A DNA stretch of 64,000 bases from Bacillota bacterium (GCA_021850485.1 JAJZLY010000025.1:1-64000), one strand, 5' to 3'. Shown: positions 30,171 through 39,557, counted from the stretch's first letter. Translations and numbers: made by a program. The notes: a model not told the origin generated them from the sequence alone.

Positions 30171-31763
30171 GTGAGCGCACATGCGTCGGGGCTGAAGCGC
30201 GAGCTCAGCTTTCTCGACTTACTCATGGCCTCGATGGGTGGAATCATCGGTTCCGGCTGGCTGTTCGGCTCCATGTACGGAGCGAACATCGCAGGCCCGG
30301 CGGCGATCCTCTCTTGGATCATTGGTGGAATTGCCGTCTTGGTCATCGGCCTCGTCTTCGCCGAACTGGGCGGCGCCCTGCCGCAGGCTGGTGGCATTGT
30401 CCGCTACCCCCAGTACTCGCACGGCCCGTTCGTCAGTGTGATCATGGGCATGGCGGCGATTGTCGCCTACGCCTCGGTGCCTCCGATCGAGGCATTGGCC
30501 GCCATTCAGTACGGCGCCTACTACGTGCCTGGGCTGTTCGTCAATGGCTCTGCCACAGGGCTCGGCCTATTCGTGGCGGCCTTGCTCATGGTGCTGTTCT
30601 TCTTCCTGAACTACTACGGCGTCAAGGCGTTCGCCCGGATCAACACCCCGTGGACGCTGCTGAAGATCGCGATCCCGGCACTCGCCATCATCGTCATCCT
30701 GATCACCACCGTCCACGGTGCGAACTTCAGCGCCCAGGGCGGATTCATGCCGTACGGCGCCTCATCTGTGCTGTCGGCGGTGCCATTGGGCGGCATTGTC
30801 TTCTCATACCTAGGCTTCCGGCAGGCCCTAGACCTGGCCGGGGAAGCCAAGAACCCGCAGCGCGACGTGCCCCGGGCCGTGATCACGGCCATCTTGATCG
30901 GCATCGTCATCTACGTGTTGCTGCAGGTGGTGTTCATCGGAGCCCTCCCGGCTGGCGACATCGCCGGCGGCTGGGCCAAACTCTCCTTGAGCTCTCCCTT
31001 CGCCGACCTGGCACTGGCCCTCGGCTTGGGCTGGCTATCTGTGATCTTGTTCGCTGACGCGGTCTGGTCGCCGACCGGTACCGGCAACGTCTACTTCGCA
31101 TCCACCTCCCGCATCGCTTACGCGCTGAGCCAAAACCGCTACACACCGAAGGCTCTGGGCAGAATCAACGCGGCCGGCGTGCCGTGGGTGGCGCTGATCG
31201 TCACCTTCATCCTGGGCCTGTTGTTCCTGTTGCCCTTCCCGGCCTGGAGCAAGCTGGTCGGTATCGTGTCCTCGGCCACCGTCTTCACGTACATGATCGG
31301 GCCGGTCGCCGCAGCGACGCTGCGCCGCACCATGCCTAACCTGCACCGGCCGTTCACCCTGCAAGGGCTCGGCTTTTGGGCACCGGCCGCCTTCGTGATC
31401 GGTTCTCTGATCATCTACTGGACCGGCTGGGCACTGGACTCAGTGATCCTGCTGGTCGTTTTGATCTTGGTCGTCGCCGTTGCCATCTACACAGCAGTCA
31501 GCGCCAATGCCGACAAGGCGATCTTGTCCGCAAAAAACCTGGGGGCTGGTACCTGGCTCATCGTCTACATGCTGGTCATGCTGGCCATGACCCGCTTTGG
31601 CTCTGCCAACTTCGGCGCCCCCAACCCGGTGATCGCCTTCCCGCTAGACCTGGTGGTGGTGATCATCGTCTCTTTGATCTTCTACTACTGGGGTGTCGCC
31701 AGTGGGTACAGAACTCCGGACGCCGAGAACCACGGCAAGGAAGAGGCTGTCTCCGGCAAGTAG
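30171..31763 (+). CDS. APC superfamily amino acid permease
   Basis: 12-14 TM-like hydrophobic segments; SMGGIIGSGWLFGSMYGANIAGPAAILSWIIGG, FAELGGALPQAGGIVRYP. Confidence 0.92.
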   Translation: MSAHASGLKRELSFLDLLMASMGGIIGSGWLFGSMYGANIAGPAAILSWIIGGIAVLVIGLVFAELGGALPQAGGIVRYPQYSHGPFVSVIMGMAAIVAYASVPPIEALAAIQYGAYYVPGLFVNGSATGLGLFVAALLMVLFFFLNYYGVKAFARINTPWTLLKIAIPALAIIVILITTVHGANFSAQGGFMPYGASSVLSAVPLGGIVFSYLGFRQALDLAGEAKNPQRDVPRAVITAILIGIVIYVLLQVVFIGALPAGDIAGGWAKLSLSSPFADLALALGLGWLSVILFADAVWSPTGTGNVYFASTSRIAYALSQNRYTPKALGRINAAGVPWVALIVTFILGLLFLLPFPAWSKLVGIVSSATVFTYMIGPVAAATLRRTMPNLHRPFTLQGLGFWAPAAFVIGSLIIYWTGWALDSVILLVVLILVVAVAIYTAVSANADKAILSAKNLGAGTWLIVYMLVMLAMTRFGSANFGAPNPVIAFPLDLVVVIIVSLIFYYWGVASGYRTPDAENHGKEEAVSGK

Positions 31764-31782
31764 CCGACACCGTCTTTTCACC

Positions 31783-31810
31783 CAGGGGCCGGGCATCCGC
31801 CCGGCCCCTG
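31783..31810 (+). terminator. 12-bp GC-rich hairpin after the permease gene
   Basis: CAGGGGCCGGGC - ATCC - GCCCGGCCCCTG, 20 nt after the stop codon; no T-tract. Confidence 0.55.
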
Positions 31811-31879
31811 GCCTGTCGGATACGCCGTGTCTCGATCAGGTAAGGTAAGATGGCGATGTTTGGCCAGAGAGGAGACACC

Positions 31880-32869
31880 ATGGCGGACCTAAACGTCGGC
31901 GTACTCGGAGCCAGCGGAATGGTTGGCCAGGAGATCCTGGTCGTGCTCGGGGAACGGTCGTTCCCAGTCGCCGATCTGCGCCTGGCCGCGTCCCAGCGTT
32001 CTGCCGGGGATCGACTGTTGGCATTGGGGCGCAGGATTCCGGTGACGGAGCCGGATCACGCCTTTTTTAGGGGTCTGGATTTGATCTTTTCAGCCGTCTC
32101 AGCCGACGTGGCGCGTCGCCTGTTCCCACTCGCTCAGGCCGCCGGTGCTGTGATGATCGATAAGTCGAACGCCTTTCGCATGGACCCAGCTGTCCCCTTG
32201 GTCGTGCCTGAAGTCAACCCGACAGCCCTGGCCGGGCATCCGTCGCTTGTCGCCTCGCCCAACTGCTCGACCATTCCCTTGGTTATGGTGCTGGACCAGC
32301 TGCGCCGGCTGGCCGACATCGAGCGTGTGGACGTGGCCACCTACCAGGCGGTTTCTGGCACCGGCCGCGACGCGGTGGCCGAGTTGACGGCTGAGATCGC
32401 CGGACTCCAGCCTGATCCGTCCATCTACCCAAGGCCGATCGCGTTCAACGTGCTGCCGTTGGTTGACACGCTAGGCGACGGCGGCCACAGCCTCGAAGAA
32501 GAGAAGCTGCGCCTGGAGAGCCGTAAGGTACTGGCCGAACCAGAACTGCGCATCAGTTCGACTGCGGTGCGGGTACCGGTCTATCGAGGCCACAGTGAGG
32601 CAATCACGGTCACGTTGCGGCGCGAGGTGCCCCTAACGGACCTGCACGACGCGCTCGCCACGGCGCCGGGACTGCGCATGGTCGAGCCGCCGGAATTGCC
32701 GACTCCGATTGATGCCGACGGCAATGACCTGGTGTGGGTGGGCCGATTACGCCTGGACCCGGACGATGCTCGTCGGGTGATGCTGTTTTTGGTCACGGAC
32801 AACCTGCGCAAAGGTGCGGCCACCAACGCCGTCCAGATCGCTGAGACCTTATGGGGGTTGGGCGGTTGA
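31880..32869 (+). CDS. asd: Aspartate-semialdehyde dehydrogenase
   Basis: VGVLGASGMVGQEILVVL, SPNCSTIPLVMVL, TYQAVSGTGRDAV. Confidence 0.96.
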   Translation: MADLNVGVLGASGMVGQEILVVLGERSFPVADLRLAASQRSAGDRLLALGRRIPVTEPDHAFFRGLDLIFSAVSADVARRLFPLAQAAGAVMIDKSNAFRMDPAVPLVVPEVNPTALAGHPSLVASPNCSTIPLVMVLDQLRRLADIERVDVATYQAVSGTGRDAVAELTAEIAGLQPDPSIYPRPIAFNVLPLVDTLGDGGHSLEEEKLRLESRKVLAEPELRISSTAVRVPVYRGHSEAITVTLRREVPLTDLHDALATAPGLRMVEPPELPTPIDADGNDLVWVGRLRLDPDDARRVMLFLVTDNLRKGAATNAVQIAETLWGLGG

Positions 32870-34101
32870 GAGTCATCGTGCAGAAGTTCGGCGGCACCTC
32901 ACTGGCGACGCCTGCCAGCCGGCAGATCGCCGTCCAACTGGTCCGTCGGGCCCAGGCAGAAGGCTTTTCAGTGGTGGTCGTCGTCTCGGCGATGGGGCGG
33001 CGCGGCGATCCGTACGCCACCGATACCCTGCTCGATCTGGTCGGCCCAGACTTGCCGGTCAGTGCGGCGGAGCGCGACCGACTGCTGTCCGTGGGTGAGC
33101 TGATCAGCGCCGTGGTGATGAGCGGTGAGCTGCGCCGCCACCAGTTGGAGCCAGTGGTGATGAGCGGCGGCGAGGCGGGCATCGTGACCGATAGCGACCA
33201 TGGCCAGGCCCACATCATCTCGGTCGATCCAAGACCTCTGCTGACCGCTTTGAACGCCGCTCGAGTACCAGTGGTTGCCGGTTTTCAGGGCGTGGCGAAA
33301 GACGGTCAGGTCACCACCTTGGGCCGAGGCGGCAGCGACACCTCTGCAGCCGCACTCGGCGTTGCCCTGGCGGCAGAGCGGGTGGAGATCTACACGGATG
33401 TGCCGGGCGTGATGAGCGCAGACCCCCGGCAGGTGCCTGCCGCCCGGGTGGTGGAGCGCGCCGACTACGAAGAGGTGTTCCAGCTGGCCTCGCTCGGCGC
33501 CAAGGTGATTCACCCTAGAGCGATCGAGGTTGCCCGTCAAACCGCCACCCCGCTTGAGGTCCGCCAGCTGACCAGCGAACCGGGGCCTTTTACCCGGATC
33601 GGACCGACCGTCGAGACCGCGGACGTCTGGCAGAACCGCAGGCCCGAGAGTTCGGTGGTCGGGGTCTCGGTGGTCGGCGATCTCACCCACCTGCGGGTGG
33701 GCGGCGCCAACTTGACCGCCCAAGCCATCCGCCGCCTGTTCGCGCGGCTGGCCGCGGCCAAGGTGTCCGTGGACATGATCAACGTCTTTCCAGAACAGGT
33801 GGCGGTCGCAATCCGCCAGCAGGACTGGCCGACCGCGCAAGACGCCCTGGCCGAGGAGGCCCTCTCCATCGAGTGCAGATCAAACACCGCCAAGGTGTCC
33901 GTTGTGGGGACAGCCATCCACGGGCTGCCAGGGGTGATGAGCCTGGTGGTCGAAACCTTGGTCCAGGCCGAGGTACCGATTTTGGCCACCTCTGACTCCC
34001 ACCAGTCGATTTCCTGTCTGGTCCCGGCTGAGGGCGCCACCACTGCTGCCAGCGCTCTGCACCGGGCCTTTGGACTAGGCGGCGATGGGCCCGCAACGTA
34101 A
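32866..34101 (+). CDS. Aspartate kinase
   Basis: VQKFGGTSLATPASRQ, GRGGSDTSAAALGVALAAERVEIYTDVPGVMSADPR, two ACT-like regions. Confidence 0.95.
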   Translation: MRVIVQKFGGTSLATPASRQIAVQLVRRAQAEGFSVVVVVSAMGRRGDPYATDTLLDLVGPDLPVSAAERDRLLSVGELISAVVMSGELRRHQLEPVVMSGGEAGIVTDSDHGQAHIISVDPRPLLTALNAARVPVVAGFQGVAKDGQVTTLGRGGSDTSAAALGVALAAERVEIYTDVPGVMSADPRQVPAARVVERADYEEVFQLASLGAKVIHPRAIEVARQTATPLEVRQLTSEPGPFTRIGPTVETADVWQNRRPESSVVGVSVVGDLTHLRVGGANLTAQAIRRLFARLAAAKVSVDMINVFPEQVAVAIRQQDWPTAQDALAEEALSIECRSNTAKVSVVGTAIHGLPGVMSLVVETLVQAEVPILATSDSHQSISCLVPAEGATTAASALHRAFGLGGDGPAT

Positions 34102-34113
34102 GGAGGATTGGGC

Positions 34114-35004
34114 ATGATCACGGGACGGGTCCTGACGGCCATGGTCACTCCGTTCGGGCCAGATCTCAGCTTGGATCTGAAGCGGGCCCAAGCCCTGGCC
34201 GAACGCTTGGTGCGTTCTGGGTCCGACGGGCTGGTGCTGGCCGGAACCACCGGTGAGTCACCGACGCTGACCGAGGGGGAAAAGCTCTCCTTGTTCTCGG
34301 CGGTGCTGGAGGCGGTGGGTGATCGGGCGGTGGTGATCGCCAACACCGGCACCAACGACACCGTGCGTTCAGCCGCCTTCAGCCGCCAGGCCGCCGCCAC
34401 CGGCGTCCATGGCCTGATGGCGGTCGTCCCGTATTACAACAAGCCCTCTCAGGCGGGCATGCTGGCGCACTTCGAGACCATCTCGGCGGCCACTGACCTG
34501 CCGCTGATGGTCTATAACGTGCCATCGCGCACGGCCAGCAACCTGCTGCCCGAGACAGCGTCCGAATTGGCCAGCCGCTGCCCCAACGTCGCGGCTGTGA
34601 AAGAGGCGAGCGGGACCGTCGATCAGGCGGCAGAGCTGTGCCGCCTGCTACCCAGCCGCGTCGCCGTCTACTCCGGCGACGATAGCCTGACCCTGCCGCT
34701 GCTGGCGGTTGGCGCGTGCGGCGTTGTCTCGGTGGCCAGCCACCTGGTCGGCGAGCGCATTCAGCAGATGATCGAGGACTTCTTCTCCCAGCGCCATGCC
34801 GAGGCGACTGCCCACCACCGCCAGCTTCTGCCTCTATTTCGCGGATTGTTTGCCGCTCCGAACCCCTGCCCGGTCAAGGCCGCTTTGGCCATGTGCGGGT
34901 TTGCGGTCGGTGAGGGACGGTTGCCGTTGGTTGCGCTCAGCGCCAAGGAGAAAGAAGGACTCCGGAGTCTTCTGGCAGATCTCGGACTCCTGCCGACTGC
35001 CTGA
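34114..35004 (+). CDS. dapA: 4-hydroxy-tetrahydrodipicolinate synthase
   Basis: GTTGESPTLTEGEKLSL, PYYNKPSQAGMLAHF, YNVPSRTASNL, VAAVKEASGT. Confidence 0.96.
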   Translation: MITGRVLTAMVTPFGPDLSLDLKRAQALAERLVRSGSDGLVLAGTTGESPTLTEGEKLSLFSAVLEAVGDRAVVIANTGTNDTVRSAAFSRQAAATGVHGLMAVVPYYNKPSQAGMLAHFETISAATDLPLMVYNVPSRTASNLLPETASELASRCPNVAAVKEASGTVDQAAELCRLLPSRVAVYSGDDSLTLPLLAVGACGVVSVASHLVGERIQQMIEDFFSQRHAEATAHHRQLLPLFRGLFAAPNPCPVKAALAMCGFAVGEGRLPLVALSAKEKEGLRSLLADLGLLPTA

Positions 35005-35095
35005 GCGCGCCTGGCGTCTTGCGGCGGCGATGACGCATCGCGCTGTCTGGCGCTTATACTCAGACTCATACCAGAGGTGCCGGGAAGGGGGGGTG

Positions 35096-35818
35096 GTGGT
35101 GAAAGTTGGGCGGCTACCCCTGTGGGTGGCGCTTGTCAGTTGGTGCGCCATGCTGGTGCTGATTGGGCTGGTCACCGCCTACGCCGTGCCGCTGCACTCT
35201 GCCTTTTGGCTTCGGATGCTCCCCTGGCTGTTGGCCCGCACCTCCGGCCTGGCTGCCTTTGTGTTGCTCACCTTGATCGTCGTGCTGGGCATTTTGCTCT
35301 CACATCCTCGCAATCTGGTGGAGTGGAAATTCTCCAAGATCATCATCGTCTGGCACCGCTATCTCACCGTCTTGACCTTTGGCCTGGTCGCCCTGCACAT
35401 TGGGGCGATCATCGCCGACTCCTATGCCAAAGTGGGCCTTTTGGGGGCGGCCATCCCCGGGCTGTCCGCCTATCGCACCTTGCCCGTGGCCCTGGGCACC
35501 ATTACCCTTTACGGTATGATCCTGCTGACTACCACAGCCGCCAATCCGAAGTGGCTGGGCGGGGCCCGCTGGCTGACGGTGCATCGTTTTTCCATCGCCG
35601 TTTTTGTCGTAGCCTGGATGCATGGGGTGCTGGCCGGAACGGACACGCTGGCTTTCACGCCTATGTACATTCTGGCTGGCGGTGCTGTCGGTTTTGCGTA
35701 CGCCGGACGCTGGTGGATTGACCGGACGCTGCCACCGCGACCGGACCCTGGGCCTGCCCGCACTGCCCCACTAGAGCGTACGGACGGTACGAGTGCGATC
35801 CCCGGGGGTACAAGCTGA
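35096..35818 (+). CDS. Ferric-reductase-like transmembrane protein, four putative heme His
   Basis: Multi-TM; paired His in two helices: WHRYLTVLTFGLVALH and VHRFSIAVFVVAWMH (spacings 14 and 13); no cytosolic FAD/NAD domain. GTG start, 35096 or 35099. Confidence 0.8.
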   Translation: MVKVGRLPLWVALVSWCAMLVLIGLVTAYAVPLHSAFWLRMLPWLLARTSGLAAFVLLTLIVVLGILLSHPRNLVEWKFSKIIIVWHRYLTVLTFGLVALHIGAIIADSYAKVGLLGAAIPGLSAYRTLPVALGTITLYGMILLTTTAANPKWLGGARWLTVHRFSIAVFVVAWMHGVLAGTDTLAFTPMYILAGGAVGFAYAGRWWIDRTLPPRPDPGPARTAPLERTDGTSAIPGGTS

Positions 35819-36201
35819 TGAGACGTGGACTACGGCAGATCCTGGTGGTGACAGGGGTGGTCTCGGCGCTGGCCGCCGGCAGCGACGCACTGCTGGTGGC
35901 GCAGCATGAGCCGCCGCCGACCACGGTCGCCCGCACCGCCAGTCAACTCAGCCAGGTGTTGGCCAAGCAACAACAGGTGAATGCCACGCTGACTGCCACC
36001 ATCAGCGCTCAGGCCACGAGCAGCGTACAGTTGACTGCTCAGGCCCAGAGCTTGGAAGCGCAGATTGCCACAGGAATGGCTGCACTCAAACGGATGAACC
36101 TGGCCTCACCTTCGGTTTTGGCTCCGGTGGTCAAGGCTCAGACTGTAACCGGGGCCTCTGGGGGCGGAGGAGGGGACACCAGCAGTGGCGGAGACAACTG
36201 A
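35818..36201 (+). CDS. Small N-terminally anchored coiled-coil protein with Gly-rich C-terminal TGASG tail
   Basis: Start overlaps the upstream stop; TM-like ILVVTGVVSALAAG; Q/A-rich heptad-like segment; tail VVKAQTVTGASGGGGGDTSSGGDN. Confidence 0.7.
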   Translation: MRRGLRQILVVTGVVSALAAGSDALLVAQHEPPPTTVARTASQLSQVLAKQQQVNATLTATISAQATSSVQLTAQAQSLEAQIATGMAALKRMNLASPSVLAPVVKAQTVTGASGGGGGDTSSGGDN

Positions 36202-36577
36202 CGGCGTCCAGTGGCATCGGTTGCGCCTTGGCGTCGGTGCGGTGGCGGTTGCCTATACCGTGTTACTGCAGCCAGTAGCGAGCAGCCTGCGAGCCCTGGA
36301 TGCCTCCTACACCCGCCAAGCTCAGATGGTCCACGAAATTCAGGTTTTGGAACGAAAAAACCTCAGTTTGGAAGCAACCATCAAGCGGGCCGATCAGAGC
36401 CTGCACAATAAGGCTCGGGTGCTGGCCCAGCTGTCGGCCCAACTCGCCGCCATCCAGCGCCAGGAGCAAACCATTTCCGCACAGATTCAAATCTCAGCCG
36501 GACCGACTGTGACCTTGCCCAGCACGGGCGGCAGCTTGCAGCCGGTCACCACCACTGGGGCCTCTGGTAAACCATGA
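36185..36577 (+). CDS. Small N-terminally anchored coiled-coil protein with C-terminal TGASG tail
   Basis: GTG start overlaps the previous gene; TM-like LGVGAVAVAYTVLLQPVA; long coiled coil; tail SLQPVTTTGASGKP. Confidence 0.7.
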   Translation: MAETTDGVQWHRLRLGVGAVAVAYTVLLQPVASSLRALDASYTRQAQMVHEIQVLERKNLSLEATIKRADQSLHNKARVLAQLSAQLAAIQRQEQTISAQIQISAGPTVTLPSTGGSLQPVTTTGASGKP

Positions 36578-37515
36578 CCGAAGCCGCTCCCGGGGACTTT
36601 CGCTGGCGGGCGATGGCGTCGCCAGTTCAGCTCTTGGTGCCGGACCTGCCCGCTGATCTAGGCCGCGTGCTTGCCTCGGCCGTCGCCCGGGATCTGCTGG
36701 ACAGCGAGCAGGCGATGTCCCGATTTTGGGCGAGTAGTGATCTGTGGCGTGCGAATAGTTCCTTGGGCGAGTGGGTGACTGTTCCCAGGCGGCTGGTTCA
36801 GGCCCTGGCATTGGCCGAGCGGGCCCGGCGCATCACGAATGGTTTGTTCGATGCAGCAGTGCTGACCACACTGGAAGCATACGGCTATCCGGGAGCCCCA
36901 CTTCCTGCGTCTCAATATCAGCCGCCAAACGGCGCCCGAGTTCGACTTGCTCCTCGTCAGGGACTGGCCCGCCTGGAGCAGCCGATCGACCTGGGCGGTA
37001 TCGGCAAGGGCCTGGCCCTGCGCTGGGCTGGACGGATTGCCAGCGAACAGACTCAGACGTTTCTCCTCAACGCCGGCGGCGACATCGTGATGAAGGGCGG
37101 CGGCGGAGACGGGGCTGGCTGGCTGGTGGGCGTAGAGGATCCGTTCGACCTCGCGGCCGTGCGCGCAGTACTGCGCCTGAGCGGCGACCTGGCTTGTTGC
37201 ACCTCATCATTGGCCCGCAGGCGCTGGCTACGAGAAGGCCGCCAGGTTCACCACCTGATTGACCCGCGTACCCAACAGCCAGCCGAGGTCGACCTGATGG
37301 CCGTGACGGTGGTCGGGCCGGATCCTGCTTGGGCTGAGGTGTACTCCAAGGTGCTCTTCATGCATGGCTCGGACGCGATCGCCGAGAGGGCAGGGCAATG
37401 GGCCGTTTTGTGGATCGATGCCGAGGGCCGCATCGGCTGGACCGAGGCCATGCAGCCGCTGATTGCAGCCCTCAGTCCGGTGCCTAAACCCGAGGCGTCC
37501 TTGCCACAAGGGTAG
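36574..37515 (+). CDS. ApbE-like FAD:protein FMN transferase (divergent)
   Basis: MASPVQ, EQAMSRFWASSDLWRAN, TNGLFDAAVL, IDLGGIGKGLALRWA, FLLNAGGDIVMKG, HHLIDPRTQQPAEVDLMAVTVVGP. Confidence 0.85.
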   Translation: MTEAAPGDFRWRAMASPVQLLVPDLPADLGRVLASAVARDLLDSEQAMSRFWASSDLWRANSSLGEWVTVPRRLVQALALAERARRITNGLFDAAVLTTLEAYGYPGAPLPASQYQPPNGARVRLAPRQGLARLEQPIDLGGIGKGLALRWAGRIASEQTQTFLLNAGGDIVMKGGGGDGAGWLVGVEDPFDLAAVRAVLRLSGDLACCTSSLARRRWLREGRQVHHLIDPRTQQPAEVDLMAVTVVGPDPAWAEVYSKVLFMHGSDAIAERAGQWAVLWIDAEGRIGWTEAMQPLIAALSPVPKPEASLPQG

Positions 37516-37557
37516 CGATGTGCCATAGTGTCGGCAGGTTGATCAGATCGGACTGAA

Positions 37558-37668
37558 CCTTCGGCATGGCCGGAGGATGGAGGCGAGACCTGTCGCTGGG
37601 GATGGTCCCCGGCCTGTCGCCGTGTGAGCGGCAGGTAAGGGTTGCAACCGCCTGCTCGGTGCAGGTGG
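37558..37668 (+). promoter_or_regulatory. Multi-hairpin structured leader upstream of rnj
   Basis: At least four stems: 37558-37576, 37598-37610, 37613-37635, 37648-37668. Confidence 0.5.
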
Positions 37669-37711
37669 CTACGGTGAATGTGTGCACAGACCCAATTTGA
37701 GGAGGAGAATT

Positions 37712-39376
37712 GTGCCCAAGAAGGATCGGCTGCGTGTCATTGCGCTGGGCGGACTCGGCGAGATTGGCAAGAACATGATGGTTTACGAGTATGACGACGA
37801 GATCGTGGTGATCGACGCCGGACTGGCTTTTCCTGACGACGACATGTTTGGCATCGACTATGTGATTCCCGACATCTCCTATCTGGTCGAGAACAAGGAC
37901 AAGGTACGCGGCATCTTTTTGACCCACGGCCATGAGGACCACATCGGCGCCCTACCCTACGTGCTGCAGCAGCTGGACGTGCCGATTTTCACCGGCCGCC
38001 TCACCCTGGGCATGATCAAGCGCAAGCTGCAAGAGCACGGCCTAGCCCCGAACAAGGACTCGCGAGAGATCAATCCGGGCGAGTTGATCCGCTTCAAGCA
38101 CCTGGCTCTAGTCGCCTTTCGGGTCAACCACTCGATCCCGGACGCGGTCGGCTTCCTGATCGACACACCGGTTGGTCGGATCGTCCACACCGGTGACTTC
38201 AAATTCGATCAAACACCGGTGGACGGCCAGGTGGCTGACTTTTTCCGGCTGACTGAGATCGGCCAAAAAGGTGTCCTGGCCTTGTTTGCAGATTCCACCA
38301 ACGCCGAGCGGCCTGGCTTCACGGGCTCAGAAAAAGCCGTGGGCGGCGTGCTGGAAGACGTGATCCGGGCGGCCACCGGCCGCGTGTTCGTGGCCTCGTT
38401 CGCCTCCAATGTGCACCGCATTCAACAGGTCATCTCGGTCGCTGCCAAGTTGGGGCGCAAGGTGGCCATTTTAGGGCGCTCGATGGAGAACGTGGTCAGC
38501 GTGGCCATCGAGCTTGGCTATCTGCAAGTGCCTGAGGCCACGATCATTCCGATCGACGAGGTGTCACGCTTCACCCCGGCCCAACTGGTGATCCTCACCA
38601 CCGGCTCCCAAGGCGAGCCGATGGCGGCGCTCTCCCGGATGGCCAGCGCCGAACACAAGCGAATCGAGATCGTCACCGGCGACACCGTGATCATCGCCGC
38701 CACCCCGATTCCGGGCAACGAGCGACTTGTCGGCAAAACCATCAACAACCTCTACAAGCGGGGCGCCACAGTGGTGAACAGTGCAATGGCCGGCGTCCAC
38801 GTGTCGGGACACGCCAGCCAAGAGGAATTGAAACTGATGCACACGTTCATCCGACCGAAGTTTTTCATTCCGGTGCACGGTGAGTATCGCCACCTGATCC
38901 GCCATCGCCAGCTGGCAGAGGCCATGGGCATGCCCCGCGAGAACATCCTGATCGGCGACAACGGCAGCGTGTTCGAGTTCACCAAGGACAGTGCGGAGAT
39001 TTCCGGACGGGTGCAGGCCGGCCCGGTGTTCATCGACGGCTTGGGCGTCGGCGACGTCGGCCATATTGTGCTCAGAGATCGCAAGTTGCTGGCGGAAGAC
39101 GGCGTGATCGTCGTGGTCCTGGCCATCGACCGCAGCTCCAACCAGCTGATCGGCGGCCCGGACATCGTCAGCCGTGGCTTTGTCTACGTGAGGGAGTCAG
39201 ACGCCCTATTGGACGAGGCCAAGCAGCGGATCCGCGACAGCATCGAGCAGGCTGACTCCCAGGTGGTAGGGGATTGGTCGAACCTCAAGGGACTGGTCCG
39301 GGAGACGCTGGGCCGCTTTCTGTACGAAAAGACCCGCCGCCGTCCGATGATCCTGCCGATCGTGGTCGAGGCTTAG
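37712..39376 (+). CDS. rnj: Ribonuclease J
   Basis: VIALGGLGEIGKNMMVYEYDDEIVVIDAGLAFP, LTHGHEDHIGALPYVL, HTGDFKFDQTPVDG, HVSGHASQEELK. Confidence 0.96.
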   Translation: MPKKDRLRVIALGGLGEIGKNMMVYEYDDEIVVIDAGLAFPDDDMFGIDYVIPDISYLVENKDKVRGIFLTHGHEDHIGALPYVLQQLDVPIFTGRLTLGMIKRKLQEHGLAPNKDSREINPGELIRFKHLALVAFRVNHSIPDAVGFLIDTPVGRIVHTGDFKFDQTPVDGQVADFFRLTEIGQKGVLALFADSTNAERPGFTGSEKAVGGVLEDVIRAATGRVFVASFASNVHRIQQVISVAAKLGRKVAILGRSMENVVSVAIELGYLQVPEATIIPIDEVSRFTPAQLVILTTGSQGEPMAALSRMASAEHKRIEIVTGDTVIIAATPIPGNERLVGKTINNLYKRGATVVNSAMAGVHVSGHASQEELKLMHTFIRPKFFIPVHGEYRHLIRHRQLAEAMGMPRENILIGDNGSVFEFTKDSAEISGRVQAGPVFIDGLGVGDVGHIVLRDRKLLAEDGVIVVVLAIDRSSNQLIGGPDIVSRGFVYVRESDALLDEAKQRIRDSIEQADSQVVGDWSNLKGLVRETLGRFLYEKTRRRPMILPIVVEA

Positions 39377-39428
39377 GGGCACACAGGCTCCATCGCACTC
39401 GGCCAGCACCATCGAATCGCCTTGGGGC

Positions 39429-39454
39429 GCCGGCGGTCACACCTGGCCGCCGGC
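39429..39454 (+). terminator. 8-bp GC hairpin between rnj and ftsK
   Basis: GCCGGCGG - 10-nt loop - CCGCCGGC; no T-tract. Confidence 0.3.
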
Positions 39455-39557
39455 GGTGCATTGCTGACAGGCGGCTTTGCTACCGGGAAGGGACCAATCA
39501 GCCTGGCACGAACTCTTGAGACGCCCCAATTTCAGCCGCTTCGCGAGGAGACACCTC

